Assembly: GCF_035984415.1 (NCBI RefSeq)
Contig: NZ_CP130720.1
Location: 5,580,001 to 5,644,000 of the forward strand
Direction of reading: 5' to 3'
Source of the DNA: Streptomyces sp. NBC_01296
GTDB taxonomy: Bacteria > Actinomycetota > Actinomycetes > Streptomycetales > Streptomycetaceae
Length of the DNA stretch: 64,000 nucleotides
Positions 1 to 8,464 of this stretch are shown here, one piece after another (the first letter of the stretch is position 1; each line of letters starts with the position of its first letter). A program made the translations under genes and the position numbers. Below the pieces are notes generated by a model. It was not told where the DNA came from. It saw only the letters and a list, made by a program, of their open reading frames with translations, and made no database searches.

Positions 1-370
1 CCGCGAGCCCCTGCTCGGCGGTGATCTCGGCGGCGGTCGAGGCGTCCTCGCGCGGGGTGACCCCGACGACCAGCAGGCCCCGGCGGCACAGGTGGTGGGT
101 GAGGTGGTGGTCGTCCGGGCCGCCCGGGGTGAAGAAGTCGGCGGCGAAGTTCAGTCCGCCGCCGGGCAGCAGGTACGCGATCCCGCGCGGTGGCCGGCTC
201 GTGTCCGCGACCACGTCCACCGTGAGGCCGCTGCCGGAGAGTCGCACCGTGAGGCGGGTCCAGCCGGAGCCGGAGCCGGAGCCGGCGCGGTGGGTGGCGT
301 CGCCGGTGCCCAGTGCGCGCTCGATGCGCGCCAGCAGGCCCGCGCCGGTCTCGGTGTGCTGTCGTTCCAT
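1..370 (-). CDS. Partial protein, possible alpha/beta hydrolase (C-terminus outside window)
   Basis: The ATG at 370 opens a frame with no stop that runs off the left edge; about 123 residues are visible. The start MERQHTETGAGLLARIERAL is followed by a Gly/Ser-rich stretch, then YLLPGGGLNFAADFF and a segment ending LLVVGVTPREDAS. The LPGGG turn followed by a strand ending in a G-V-x-P turn resembles the start of an alpha/beta-hydrolase fold (oxyanion-hole loop, then strand 4). The nucleophile elbow would lie outside the window, so the family call is tentative. G/C-biased third positions support real coding. No signal peptide is seen. Confidence 0.5.
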   Translation of the reverse strand, partial: MERQHTETGAGLLARIERALGTGDATHRAGSGSGSGWTRLTVRLSGSGLTVDVVADTSRPPRGIAYLLPGGGLNFAADFFTPGGPDDHHLTHHLCRRGLLVVGVTPREDASTAAEITAEQGLA

Positions 371-431
371 CGCTCGTCTCCCCCGTCGCCGGTGACGACC
401 GGACGCCGTCACCGGGGGACACCCTTGCCCG

Positions 432-1466
432 TCAGTGCGTTGCGGCCAAGTCCGGTGCGGGCTCGGCCTGTTCCGCGGGGGACCGGCGGCGGCGCCGCAG
501 GACCAGGAGGGTGAGGGCGGCGCCCGCCGGCACCAGCAGCGCACCGAAGGCGGGCCACGGCACGGCGACGAACTCCGCCTCGGATGCCGAGGTGAGGTCC
601 GGATAGGCGCTCGCCCCGGCCGCGATCCGTACGGTCACCCAGTCCGACTGCGGTGCGTCCGCCCACGGTTCGGTCAGCTCGATCCGCTGGCCGGGCAGCA
701 GCACCAGCTTCAGCTCGCGGGCCGGCCGGTCGAGCACCGTGCGGCGCAGCAGTCCCTCGGCGGTCACCGCCACCTTGGGCTCGACGACCACGTTGCCCCG
801 GTTGACCAGCGTGTACGAGACCGTGGCGCGGGCCTTCTTGATCCACGGCAGCAGCGGCGCGGACCGGCTGACCTTCACGTTCTCCACGCTCAGCCCCGGC
901 GTCACCGGCCCCGGCACCCGGAAGTACAGCCGCGAGCCGACCTGCCGCTTCACCCCGACCTGGACCTTGCCCTCCTGCCGGATGCCCTCCACGGCGGTGT
1001 TGAGGGCGACGATCCCGCCGACGTGGTCGCCGGGCGTCGCGTCCTCGGGGACCTTCACCGTGAACGGGATGTCCTTGCGGCCCTTGGGCGGCACGGTCAC
1101 CGTGGTCGCCGTCTCGGGCGGCAGCGCCAGCCACGTGCCCACGTCCTTGGGCTTCTGCTCCACCGGCAGCAGCGCGAAGGCGCCGCCGGCCGGGGTGTTC
1201 ACCGCGTCGGTGGCGAAGACCCGGAAGGTCAGCTCCTTGTCGGAGGAGTTCAGGATCGTCACGCTGTCGCTGACCGTGGTCCCGGCCGCGCCCTGGTGGA
1301 AGAAGTACGCGCGGTCGGTCATCGCGGCGCCGGCCGGGGGCGTCGGGAACACCCCCCAGGTGCCGTTGTCCGCGGCCGTCGCCGTCGCGGCGGGCAGCAG
1401 CAGGCCCGCGACCAGCAGCAACAGGGCGAGGAGCGGACCGTACGAAACAGGGACGCGGGGGCGCAT
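432..1466 (-). CDS. DUF916-type (WxL-interacting) membrane-anchored surface protein
   Basis: The 344-residue product starts MRPRVPVSYG with a signal peptide (LLALLLLVAGLLLP, cleavage near TATA-AD). Start 1466 is chosen over an upstream GTG because GGAG lies 8 nt before it and it opens the signal peptide. The mature start GTWGVFPTPP, then YFFHQGAAGTTVSDSVTI and PEDATPGDHVGGIVALN, match the DUF916 peptidoglycan-binding domain of WxL-interacting proteins. A second beta domain follows (about 190-290). One transmembrane helix near the end precedes an Arg cluster (VLRRRRR), giving a C-terminal anchor. The gene lies downstream of a WxL-like protein gene on the same strand, separated by a strong hairpin. 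Inferred role: anchoring the WxL partner to the cell wall. Confidence 0.75.
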   Translation of the reverse strand: MRPRVPVSYGPLLALLLLVAGLLLPAATATAADNGTWGVFPTPPAGAAMTDRAYFFHQGAAGTTVSDSVTILNSSDKELTFRVFATDAVNTPAGGAFALLPVEQKPKDVGTWLALPPETATTVTVPPKGRKDIPFTVKVPEDATPGDHVGGIVALNTAVEGIRQEGKVQVGVKRQVGSRLYFRVPGPVTPGLSVENVKVSRSAPLLPWIKKARATVSYTLVNRGNVVVEPKVAVTAEGLLRRTVLDRPARELKLVLLPGQRIELTEPWADAPQSDWVTVRIAAGASAYPDLTSASEAEFVAVPWPAFGALLVPAGAALTLLVLRRRRRSPAEQAEPAPDLAATH

Positions 1467-1530
1467 GGGCGGTTCTCCAGTCGGCGCGGGGAGGCGGGGG
1501 TGGGGCGGGAGGCGGGGGCGGAAGGCGAAG

Positions 1531-1562
1531 GGGTGGTGCGGCGCCGTGGCGCCGCACCACCC
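1531..1562 (-). terminator. Perfect 15-bp inverted repeat between the WxL-like and DUF916 genes
   Basis: Left arm GGGTGGTGCGGCGCC (1531-1545) and right arm 1548-1562 are exact reverse complements, giving about 14 pairs around a tetraloop. It sits 22 nt after the stop of the WxL-like gene and 65 nt before the DUF916 start, so it could terminate partially and set the ratio of the two products. No T-tract is present, as is common in Streptomyces. Confidence 0.6.
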
Positions 1563-1584
1563 TGGGTGCACTGCTCCTGCCGGG

Positions 1585-2877
1585 TCAGGCGATCGAGAAG
1601 GTGACGACCGTCTGGTAGGTGTCGGCGAACATGAACGGCGGGAGCTGGATCATCCCGGCGCCGCCGACGGCGAACTCACCGCCGGTCAGTTCGTCCCCGC
1701 CGGCGGCCTGCGAGGCCACCTTCATCGGGGTCTCGGAGATCGCGCCGGGGGTGCCCGCGGTGCAGGTGCTCGGGCTGTCCGGGTTGGTCACGGTGCAGGA
1801 CGGCTGGATGCCGATCTGCGCCTTCGCCATCGAGTGGCCGGTCGTCTGGTTCAGGAACGGCGTACGGGTCGCCGTCACGTCCCAGCCGAGCGTGCCGCCG
1901 CGGAAGTCCTGGACGGTCGCGGCATTGAACACACCGACCACCGACTGGGCCTTGCCGTTGATGGTGACCGAGGGGAAGGCGACGGCCGGCTGGCCGTCCT
2001 TCGGGCCGAGCGCCAGCGGGCCGGGGAGGACCTCGATGTCGACCGGGTTCTTCACGCCCGCCTGGTCCTCCAGGTACACGAAGGACTTGTACGGGGTGAC
2101 CGAGCCGTCGATCTTCAGGGCGTCGGCCTTCTTGGTGACGGTGATGTTGCAGGTGGCGGCGCCGGTCGCGTCCGCCGTACCGGTGCCGGTGTCACCGGTG
2201 GCCGCGCCCGCGAGGAGGGCGGAGCAGGTGACCGGCCCGGCCGCGAAGTTGGCGCCGCTGACGACGACGGCCGTGCCGGCCTTGCCGCTGTTGGGCGTCA
2301 GCTTGGTGGTGACCGGGTCCTTGGGCAGGGCCTCGACGGCGACCGAGCCGAGCGTGGCGCTCGGCCGGGGCGCCGGGGTGCAGGTCGTGGTGAACACCGA
2401 ACCGCTGAGGTCGGCGTCGGTGACCGCCAGGTCGAGCTTGATGTCGACCGCGGTGCCCTCGCTGCCGTCCGGGATCTTGATCGTTCCGGAGAAGGCCTTC
2501 GGGTCGAGCGGGGTGCCGGCGACGACGCTGACGGTCTCGGGCGGGCTGGTGACCACCTGGGTGGTCGTCCCCACCTTGAGGGTGATCTTGGTGGTGTTCA
2601 CCGTCGTGACGGAGAAGCCGGGGATCAGCGGGCTCGCACCCGGATCGATCGTGATCGGTACGACGTCGCCGGCCTTGGCCGTGCCGGGCACCGTGACCGT
2701 GTAGTTCTGGTTGCCCGAACCGTCCGGCTGCGGAGCCGGGGCGTCGCAGTTCTCGAAGACGGGGGTGGTCACGGTCGCCGCCTGGGCGGTGCCGGTCAGG
2801 CCCACCACGCCGCCCGTCAGCGCGAGGGACAGGGCGCCCGCCCCGGCCAGAATTCTTCGTCGGAACGTTGTACTCAC
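1585..2877 (-). CDS. Secreted WxL-like cell-surface protein
   Basis: The 430-residue product starts at a GTG with GAAGGAG 10 nt upstream. The N-terminus MSTTFRRRILAGAGALSLAL with AQA-ATV cleavage is a Sec signal peptide. The middle has beta-rich repeats, one (TPNSGKAGTAVVVSGANF) looking like an IPT/TIG-type domain at about 200-250. The last ~170 residues have the layout of a WxL domain: VFNAATVQDFRGGTLGWDV, where W-D-V stands for the distal W-x-L, and a terminal YQTVVTFSIA where F-S-I stands for the proximal W-x-L. Paired cysteines suggest disulfides. The downstream DUF916 gene is the expected partner of WxL proteins in Firmicutes. The WxL assignment rests on motif spacing by eye. Confidence 0.7.
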   Translation of the reverse strand: MSTTFRRRILAGAGALSLALTGGVVGLTGTAQAATVTTPVFENCDAPAPQPDGSGNQNYTVTVPGTAKAGDVVPITIDPGASPLIPGFSVTTVNTTKITLKVGTTTQVVTSPPETVSVVAGTPLDPKAFSGTIKIPDGSEGTAVDIKLDLAVTDADLSGSVFTTTCTPAPRPSATLGSVAVEALPKDPVTTKLTPNSGKAGTAVVVSGANFAAGPVTCSALLAGAATGDTGTGTADATGAATCNITVTKKADALKIDGSVTPYKSFVYLEDQAGVKNPVDIEVLPGPLALGPKDGQPAVAFPSVTINGKAQSVVGVFNAATVQDFRGGTLGWDVTATRTPFLNQTTGHSMAKAQIGIQPSCTVTNPDSPSTCTAGTPGAISETPMKVASQAAGGDELTGGEFAVGGAGMIQLPPFMFADTYQTVVTFSIA

Positions 2878-3176
2878 TGGGTCGCGACTCCTTCGTCAGA
2901 CGAACCCCTCCCCCCACCCGCTGTGTGGGGGAGGCCGAGCCGGTGCGGTGGCCGACATTGACGCGTCGCGGTGATGAGAAGTCAATGACTTGCTTTCGCC
3001 CGAAGCACACAGAAATTGATGTCCCATCAGGCCGGGTCTCCGGGGGTGCGGTGCGGGTGGGATGGGTGGGGTGCGGGCAGGGGGCTGACGTGGGCGCCGA
3101 CCCGGGCGGCGGCCGGGCTGCCGGCCCGGCCGCCGCCGGGCCGGGCCGCGGGCCCGGGGCCGCCCGCGCGGGCCCG

Positions 3177-4427
3177 TCAGCCCGCGGCCGCCGGGGCGCG
3201 CAGCAGCAGGTTTGCGGTGCCGGCCGGGACCCCGGTGAGGTGGTCCGGTACGGCGCCCTGCACCAGCGCGGCGGAGACCTCGGCGGGGGTCTTCGCCCTG
3301 CCGCCCGCGGCGAGGCCGTCCGCGAGGATCAGCGCGGCGACGCCCGCCGCGTGCGGGGCCGCCATGGAGGTGCCGGAGGCGCGGGCGAGGGCGGTCGCCC
3401 CGCCCTTCCAGGCCGAGGTGACGGAGACGCCCGGCGCGGCGAGGTCCACGCAGCTGCCGTAGCTGGAGAACGGGGCCCACTGGTCCGCGGCGTCGGCCGC
3501 ACCGACGGTGATCGCCGCGGGGACGGCGGCGGGGGAGCCGGTGCAGGCGTCGTCGGCGGAGTTGCCGGCGGCGACGGTGAAGGTGATCCCGGCGGCGACG
3601 GCCCGGGTCACCGCCGCGTCCAGGGAGTAGCTGCGGGTGCCGCCCATGCTCATGTTGGCCACGGCGGGGGTGCCGGGGGCCTTGGCGGCGTCCTTCACCA
3701 TCCACTCCAGGCCGCCCAGGATGGAGGTCAGGCTCGCGGACCCCTTGCAGTCGGCGACCTTGACGCCGACGAGGGAGACCCCCTTCGCGACCCCGTACGT
3801 CGCCCCGCCCAGGGTGCCCGCGACGTGTGTGCCGTGGCCGTTGCAGTCGCTGGAGCCCTCCAGGAACACGCCGTTGTAGCCGACCCGGGCCCGGCCCCCG
3901 AACTCCTGGTGGCCGGTGTTGATACCGGTGTCCACGACGTACGCGGTGACGCCCTGCGCGGTGGTCGCGTACGTGTACGAGCCGTCGAGCGGGAGATCGC
4001 GCTGGTCGATCCGGTCCAGCGGCCACGGCGCCGGGTTCTGCGCGTCGCTGATCCGGAACTCGGCGTCCGGCTCCACCGAGGCCACCCGGGGGTCGGCGGC
4101 GAGGGCGGCGGCGCGGGCTGCGGTGGTGCGGACGGCGAAGCCGCTGAGGACGGTGTCGTAGACGGCCCCCACCTGGTCGCCGGCGCCTGCGGCCTCGGCG
4201 GCCAGGGCGCGGGTCGGGGCGCGGGAGGCGGCGTCCTTGAGGACCACGACGTACGGGGCGGTGGCGGTTTCGGCGCGATCGGCGACGGCGGGTGCGGGGT
4301 GCGGCGGCAGGGCGGTGGCCGCCGCCAGCAGGGCGGCGGCCGGGAGCAGCGCGGTGAGTGCGGTCATGCGGCCGATGCTCGGCGAGGTGCGGGCCGGGCG
4401 CGCGGAGGGTGCGCCGAGTGGGCGCAC
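3177..4427 (-). CDS. Secreted S8 subtilisin-like serine peptidase
   Basis: The 416-residue preproenzyme has a signal peptide (about 21-50), an I9-type inhibitor propeptide (about 58-125, from YVVVLKDA) and an S8A catalytic domain. The triad is D166 (AYVVDTGI), H198 (NGHGTHVAG) and S354 (SGTSMAAPHA), with oxyanion N289 (AAGNS). C194, C227, C295 and C326 may form disulfides. The GTG at 4427 gives positive charges before the hydrophobic core; an ATG at 4367 (MTALTALL) is an alternative, and neither has a clear ribosome site. Extracellular protein degradation is the expected role. It stands alone in its transcription unit. Confidence 0.9.
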   Translation of the reverse strand: MRPLGAPSARPARTSPSIGRMTALTALLPAAALLAAATALPPHPAPAVADRAETATAPYVVVLKDAASRAPTRALAAEAAGAGDQVGAVYDTVLSGFAVRTTAARAAALAADPRVASVEPDAEFRISDAQNPAPWPLDRIDQRDLPLDGSYTYATTAQGVTAYVVDTGINTGHQEFGGRARVGYNGVFLEGSSDCNGHGTHVAGTLGGATYGVAKGVSLVGVKVADCKGSASLTSILGGLEWMVKDAAKAPGTPAVANMSMGGTRSYSLDAAVTRAVAAGITFTVAAGNSADDACTGSPAAVPAAITVGAADAADQWAPFSSYGSCVDLAAPGVSVTSAWKGGATALARASGTSMAAPHAAGVAALILADGLAAGGRAKTPAEVSAALVQGAVPDHLTGVPAGTANLLLRAPAAAG

Positions 4428-4557
4428 GACACGCCGCCGGACGGATGAGGCGGCATCCGGCGGATCCCGGCCGGACGCGGCCCGCCGGCCGCCCCGGTGG
4501 CGAAGGCCCCGGCCGTCTCTTCCGGCCGCCGCACGGCAGCCGGACCCGAAACGGTCG

Positions 4558-4980
4558 CTACCCCGCCAAGGGCCAGCCGCGCAGGGCGAAGACGCCCTCG
4601 TCGCGGGAGCCGGCGGAGGCGTAGGTGGCGAGGGCGGCCTCGTTGTCGGTGTCGACTCCCACCCACATGCCGTAGCAGCCGCGGGCCTTGGCCTCGTCGG
4701 CGAGGGCCGCGGTCAGGGCGCGGCCGATGCCGCGGCGCCGGTAGCCCTCGTCCACGGAGAGCTCGTACAGGCACATCTCGGTGCCCTTGTCGGGGTGGCT
4801 CATCTCGACTCCGGAGACCATGCCGGCGGGGATGTCGTCGACGTAGGCGATGAGCATCAGGTGTCCCGGAGAGGAGAGGAAGCGCTCGGACCAGTCGAGT
4901 CGGGCGGGGCCGTCGAAGAGCCCCTCCGCGGCCTGGAGTTCGGCGACGGTACGGGCGGGGCGGATGTCCATGGCGGTCAC
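4558..4980 (-). CDS. GNAT family N-acetyltransferase
   Basis: The 140-residue protein has one GNAT fold. Motif A, with acetyl-CoA pyrophosphate-binding RRRGIGRAL, follows LYELSVDEGY; the later strands YGMWVGVDTDNEAALATYASAG are typical. Length and the pattern around MCLYELSVDE recall the aminoglycoside 3-N-acetyltransferase I (AAC(3)-I) subgroup, but the substrate cannot be read from sequence. The GTG at 4980 is used; an in-frame ATG at 4971 (MDIRPA) is as likely. Neither has a good ribosome site. Confidence 0.8.
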   Translation of the reverse strand: MTAMDIRPARTVAELQAAEGLFDGPARLDWSERFLSSPGHLMLIAYVDDIPAGMVSGVEMSHPDKGTEMCLYELSVDEGYRRRGIGRALTAALADEAKARGCYGMWVGVDTDNEAALATYASAGSRDEGVFALRGWPLAG

Positions 4981-5117
4981 GATAATGGGCGCGTGACGAG
5001 CGGCGACCTTGATTTCCCCACGGCGTGGCGAACCGCTCCGGAGGCGGCGCGCGGGATGGCGGCCTCCCGCGCGGGCCGTGCCTCCTGATGCCGTTTCCGC
5101 TGCGGAACGGCGGCGCC

Positions 5118-5191
5118 GGGCGGGGGATCCCGGTGGGCGGGCGGAGTACCCGGGCCGGGCGGAGTACCCGGGCCGGGCGGATTCCCGGGCC
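5118..5191. repeat. 18-bp direct repeats, about four copies
   Basis: Two exact tandem copies of an 18-mer, GGGCGGAGTACCCGGGCC (5139-5156 and 5157-5174), are followed by a 17-bp variant with ATT for AGTA (5175-5191). A more diverged copy at 5118-5135 precedes them. They sit 11 nt past the stop of the phosphopantetheinyl transferase gene, in its 3-prime flank. Each copy contains the dyad CCCGGG. Confidence 0.75.
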
Positions 5192-5202
5192 GGGGGGCGG
5201 GG

Positions 5203-5901
5203 TCAGCTGCGCAGGGCCAGCGCCGCTGCGTAGCCCGGCGGGGCCGGGAGGTCCGTCACGTGCCAGCCGGGGACGGGGGCCGGGTCGGGGCCCGAGCCGA
5301 CGTACGGGTCGGCCAGGCCCGCGGCCAGGCCGGTGCCCGTGCCCTTGAAGTAGGCCTCCTTGCGCGACCACAGGCGGGCCAGCGCCCCCGGCTGCTCCGC
5401 CGCGGGCAGCGCGGAGAGCTCCGCGGTCTCCGCCGGATGCAGGCTGGTCAGGACGTCCGCCACCGCCGCGGCACTCGGGGTCGCCTCCACGTCGATCCCG
5501 ACCGGTGCCCCCGCGAACGCGAGGTACGCCAGGTCGCCGCTGTGCGAGAGCGAGAACTGCACCGCGCCTCCCGCCACCGCCGGCCGCCCGTGCGGGCCGT
5601 CGCAGCACGGGCAGTCCTCCCGGACCAGGGTGACGTCCTGCGGGGCGAGCCCGAGGAAGCCGCCGAGCAGCACCCGCAGCCCCACGTGGGAGGCGAGGTA
5701 CCGGTGCCGGTCCTCGACCCGCAGCAGCCGCCCGGCCCGCTCCCGTTCGTCCGCGTCCAGGAGCGCCCGGGCCTCGTCGACCCGGTGGCCGCCGACCACG
5801 TCGAGGGTGGTGTCCAGGGACCACACCGTCACGGCCGCCCCCGTCGGGACCTCGCCGGTCCGCGGCAGGTCCTGGCCGAGTCGGTTCACGTACGTACTCA
5901 C
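5203..5901 (-). CDS. Sfp-type 4'-phosphopantetheinyl transferase
   Basis: The 232-residue protein would transfer phosphopantetheine from CoA to carrier-protein serines, activating polyketide, peptide or fatty-acid synthases. Family signatures are VGIDVEA (Mg-binding Asp), the earlier FSLSHSGDLAYLAF, and WSRKEAYFKGTGTGL, the W-x-x-K-E-A-x-x-K signature. Length fits the Sfp/Gsp group. It is isolated, with no carrier-protein or synthase gene nearby, so it may be a general activating enzyme. The start is GTG (GTG AGT ACG) with a weak ribosome site. Confidence 0.9.
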   Translation of the reverse strand: MSTYVNRLGQDLPRTGEVPTGAAVTVWSLDTTLDVVGGHRVDEARALLDADERERAGRLLRVEDRHRYLASHVGLRVLLGGFLGLAPQDVTLVREDCPCCDGPHGRPAVAGGAVQFSLSHSGDLAYLAFAGAPVGIDVEATPSAAAVADVLTSLHPAETAELSALPAAEQPGALARLWSRKEAYFKGTGTGLAAGLADPYVGSGPDPAPVPGWHVTDLPAPPGYAAALALRS

Positions 5902-5988
5902 CCGACGAGGGTAGACCAGACGTTCGAGGCGGCCTGGTTAATCTCTTCCTCTCGCCGATCAGTTGGTCAGCCGATCAAAGGAGCCTTG

Positions 5989-6783
5989 ATGCGAAGTGCC
6001 GCCGTCACACCGGAGGATGACCGGATCCGCTGGGTCGAGCTGCCCGGGGAGGAACCCGCCCGGGTGTACGTGCACGGGCTGGGATCGACCTCGCCCGCCT
6101 ACTTCGCCGCGAGCGCCGTGCACCCGCTCCTCGCGGGCCGCCGCTCGCTGCTGGTCGACCTGCTGGGGCACGGGCACAGCGACCGGCCCGAGGGTTTCCC
6201 GTACACCCTCGAGGCGCATGCCGACACCCTGGCCGCCGCCCTGGACGCGGCCGGTGCGACCGGCGTCGAGCTGATCGCCCACAGCATGGGCGGCGCCGTG
6301 GCCATCGTGCTCGCCCACCGGCACCCCCGCCTCGTCTCCCGGCTGGTGCTGGTCGACGCCAATCTGGACCCGGTGCCGGTCGTCCCGCGCACCGCCGGCA
6401 GCAGCGGCATCGCCTCCTACACCGAAGAGGAGTTCCTGGCCGGAGGCTGGGCCGAGGTGCGCGACCGGATCGGCGCGCACTGGTGGTCCACCATGCGCCT
6501 GGCGGACCGTACGGCCCTGCACCGCACCGCCGTACACCTCGCGGCCGGCACGACGCCGACCATGCGCGAGCTGCTGCTGGAGCTGAAGATCCCGCGCACC
6601 TACCTGCTGCCCGCGGCCGACGGGCCCCTCGCCGGGTCCGAGGCCCTTCAGGCCGCCGGGGTGTCCGTGGTCCCCGTTCCGGACTGCGGGCACAACATCA
6701 TGCTCGACAATCCGGAGGCCTTCGCCCGGAGCACGGCAGCCGCACTCGCCCGCGACCAGGGGGGCCAGGACTGGGCCGTCTAG
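5989..6783 (+). CDS. Alpha/beta hydrolase
   Basis: The 264-residue cytoplasmic hydrolase starts at an ATG 5 nt after AAAGGAG, so earlier in-frame codons are not used. The fold is clear: VYVHGLGST (oxyanion loop), LLVDLLGHGHSDRP, nucleophile elbow AHSMGGAVA (Ser), VLVDANLDP, and catalytic His in PDCGHNIMLDNPEAFA. Substrate is unknown; it looks like esterases or C-C hydrolases of the lipase-like group. The stop overlaps that of the convergent gene (TAG on both strands at CTAG). Confidence 0.85.
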   Translation: MRSAAVTPEDDRIRWVELPGEEPARVYVHGLGSTSPAYFAASAVHPLLAGRRSLLVDLLGHGHSDRPEGFPYTLEAHADTLAAALDAAGATGVELIAHSMGGAVAIVLAHRHPRLVSRLVLVDANLDPVPVVPRTAGSSGIASYTEEEFLAGGWAEVRDRIGAHWWSTMRLADRTALHRTAVHLAAGTTPTMRELLLELKIPRTYLLPAADGPLAGSEALQAAGVSVVPVPDCGHNIMLDNPEAFARSTAAALARDQGGQDWAV

Positions 6784-7304
6784 CCGCGGCTGCGTGCGTG
6801 GGCCGTGGGCGGGGTGCCGTCCTGCGTCTTCGACCCCGGCGAAGGGGTTCCGTCGGTCCAGGCGTAGACCCGCTTGCCGCGCACCGCGACCTGGTACTGG
6901 TAGAAGTCCCGGCACTCGGGCCGCTCTTCGGCCCGGGTGCCGTGCGGCCACCACTTGGCGCTCAGCTTCCGCCCGCCCTGGTCGTTCGGCGTGCCCGCGG
7001 TGCACTGCGGGCCGTCCAGCGGGGTCGCTCCGAGCGTGAAGCGGATCAGCCTGGCCTCGCCGGCGCTGCGCACGCGTATGCGTATGTCGGTGGCGTCCTT
7101 GGGCACCCACGACGGCAGCGTGAAGGCCTTCTCGCCGCGGGTGGACGCGTCGGCGGCGGTCGCGAAGTGCTTGCTCTTCTCCTTGAAGACCTGGTCGTTG
7201 ATGGAGTCGGTCAACGGGTTGGGCGGGAGGTTGGGGAGTGCGAAGGCGGCGGTGGCGACGGCTCCCACGGTGGCGGCGGCGATGACGAGGGGACGGCGGT
7301 TCAT
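6780..7304 (-). CDS. Hypothetical secreted or membrane-anchored protein
   Basis: The 174-residue product starts MNRRPLVIAAATVGAVATAAFAL, a signal peptide or single N-terminal anchor. The remainder is soluble, with LPSWVPKDATDIRIRVRSAGEARLIRFTL and a region with two cysteines (QCTAG and PECRDFYQY) that could form a disulfide. I do not recognise a family; proteins of this kind are common next to housekeeping genes in Streptomyces. It is convergent with the hydrolase gene, sharing the CTAG stop. Confidence 0.7.
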   Translation of the reverse strand: MNRRPLVIAAATVGAVATAAFALPNLPPNPLTDSINDQVFKEKSKHFATAADASTRGEKAFTLPSWVPKDATDIRIRVRSAGEARLIRFTLGATPLDGPQCTAGTPNDQGGRKLSAKWWPHGTRAEERPECRDFYQYQVAVRGKRVYAWTDGTPSPGSKTQDGTPPTAHARSRG

Positions 7305-7596
7305 GTGATCCAGTCTCGGCGGCGGCGCTCGCGTGCGCGTCCCTCCTCAGGACGAACCTGATGTCTGCCGGAAGTCTGATGCCGTGTCCTACCTGAGAGC
7401 TGCGTCGGTCAGCGACGCCTCCTGCGGGACAAGGCCAGGACGCGCCACTGACCCCCCGTCACCCCGACACCAGGGCACGGCGAGCGGCGTTATAGCGGCG
7501 TTAAGGGGCGGCGATAGGACGTGCCCCGAGGGTGGAACCCGACGCCGTACCGGGGGTTACCCCGGGCGGCCCCCACCCCCGTCCTGGAGGAATGCC

Positions 7597-8082
7597 ATGC
7601 GCCGTCGTCCCGCTCCTCTCCTCGTATCGGCGGCCGCGGCCGCCGTACTCGTCGTCGCGACGCCCGCGTCGGCGGCCCCGGCCGACAAGCCGCAGGTCCT
7701 CGGCGGCTGGACGCAGACCAGCGCCGCCAGCTACGACGCCTGGATCGCGGCGCGCGGCAACCAGGGCAAGTGGGCGGCGTACGGGTTCGACTGGTCGACG
7801 GACTACTGCTCGACCTCGCCCGACAACCCGTTCGGCTTCCCCTTCCAGACGTCCTGCGCCCGCCACGACTTCGGCTACCGCAACTACAAGGCCGCAGGTA
7901 CATTTCCGGCCAACAAGTCCCGGGTGGACGATGCCCTTTACGCGGACCTGAAGCGGGTCTGCTCGGCGTACTCGGGTGTGAAGAAGGGCTCCTGCGACAG
8001 CACCGCGTGGACCTACTACCAGGCCGTCAAGGTCTTCGGCGTCTCCCCGCAGGACGCGCCGCAGGACGCGCCCGCCGCCTGA
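7597..8082 (+). CDS. Secreted prokaryotic phospholipase A2
   Basis: The 161-residue precursor has signal peptide MRRRPAPLLVSAAAAAVLVV..ASA-AP. It matches the violaceoruber-type phospholipase A2: catalytic H90-D91 in SCARHDFGYRNY, a second Asp (D111) 21 residues after H90, and four cysteines (C71, C87, C122, C133) placed for two disulfides. It would release sn-2 fatty acids from phospholipids outside the cell in a Ca-dependent way. GGAGG lies 6 nt before the ATG. A 13-bp hairpin follows 35 nt after the stop. Confidence 0.92.
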   Translation: MRRRPAPLLVSAAAAAVLVVATPASAAPADKPQVLGGWTQTSAASYDAWIAARGNQGKWAAYGFDWSTDYCSTSPDNPFGFPFQTSCARHDFGYRNYKAAGTFPANKSRVDDALYADLKRVCSAYSGVKKGSCDSTAWTYYQAVKVFGVSPQDAPQDAPAA

Positions 8083-8117
8083 GCCGTCCCGTGATCGACC
8101 CGGTTCCCCCTTGATCT

Positions 8118-8152
8118 CCGGTCCCGCCCGCACCCCCGTCGGGCGGGACCGG
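8118..8152 (+). terminator. Intrinsic terminator of the phospholipase gene
   Basis: Perfect 13-bp stem CCGGTCCCGCCCG (8118-8130) with its complement at 8140-8152 and a 9-nt loop, just after the phospholipase stop. No T-run follows. Confidence 0.75.
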
Positions 8153-8158
8153 TCGGGT

Positions 8159-8464
8159 TCTGCGCTCCCTCGCGCGCCCCCTTCTCGCCCGCAGATCCTG
8201 CTGATGGACGAGCCCTGCTCGGCGCTGGACCCCACCTCGACGCGCCGTATCGAGGAGACGATCCGGGAGCTGGCCGAGGAGGTGACGATCGTGATCGTCA
8301 CGCACAACATGCAGCAGGCGGCCCGCGTTTGCGACCAGTGCGCCTTCCTCCTCGCGGAACAGGGCACCCCGGGCCGCATCGTCGAACACGGCCCCACGGA
8401 GGCGATGTTCTCCACCCCGTCGGACCCCCGCACGTCGGACTACGTCCAGGGCCGCTTCGGCTGA
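8159..8464 (+). pseudogene. C-terminal remnant of a PstB-like phosphate ABC ATPase
   Basis: About 90 codons match the last third of PstB: Walker B plus D-loop LLMDEPCSALDPTS, then TIRELAEEVTIVIVTHNMQQAARVCDQCAFL (H-loop His in VTHNM) and a normal ending (DYVQGRFG, stop). The segment just before, SALPRAPPSRPQ, looks like an eroded form of the IARALAxxP stretch after the LSGGQ signature. There is no Walker A, no signature and no start or ribosome site, and a terminator sits directly upstream. It cannot be a working transporter ATPase. Confidence 0.8.
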
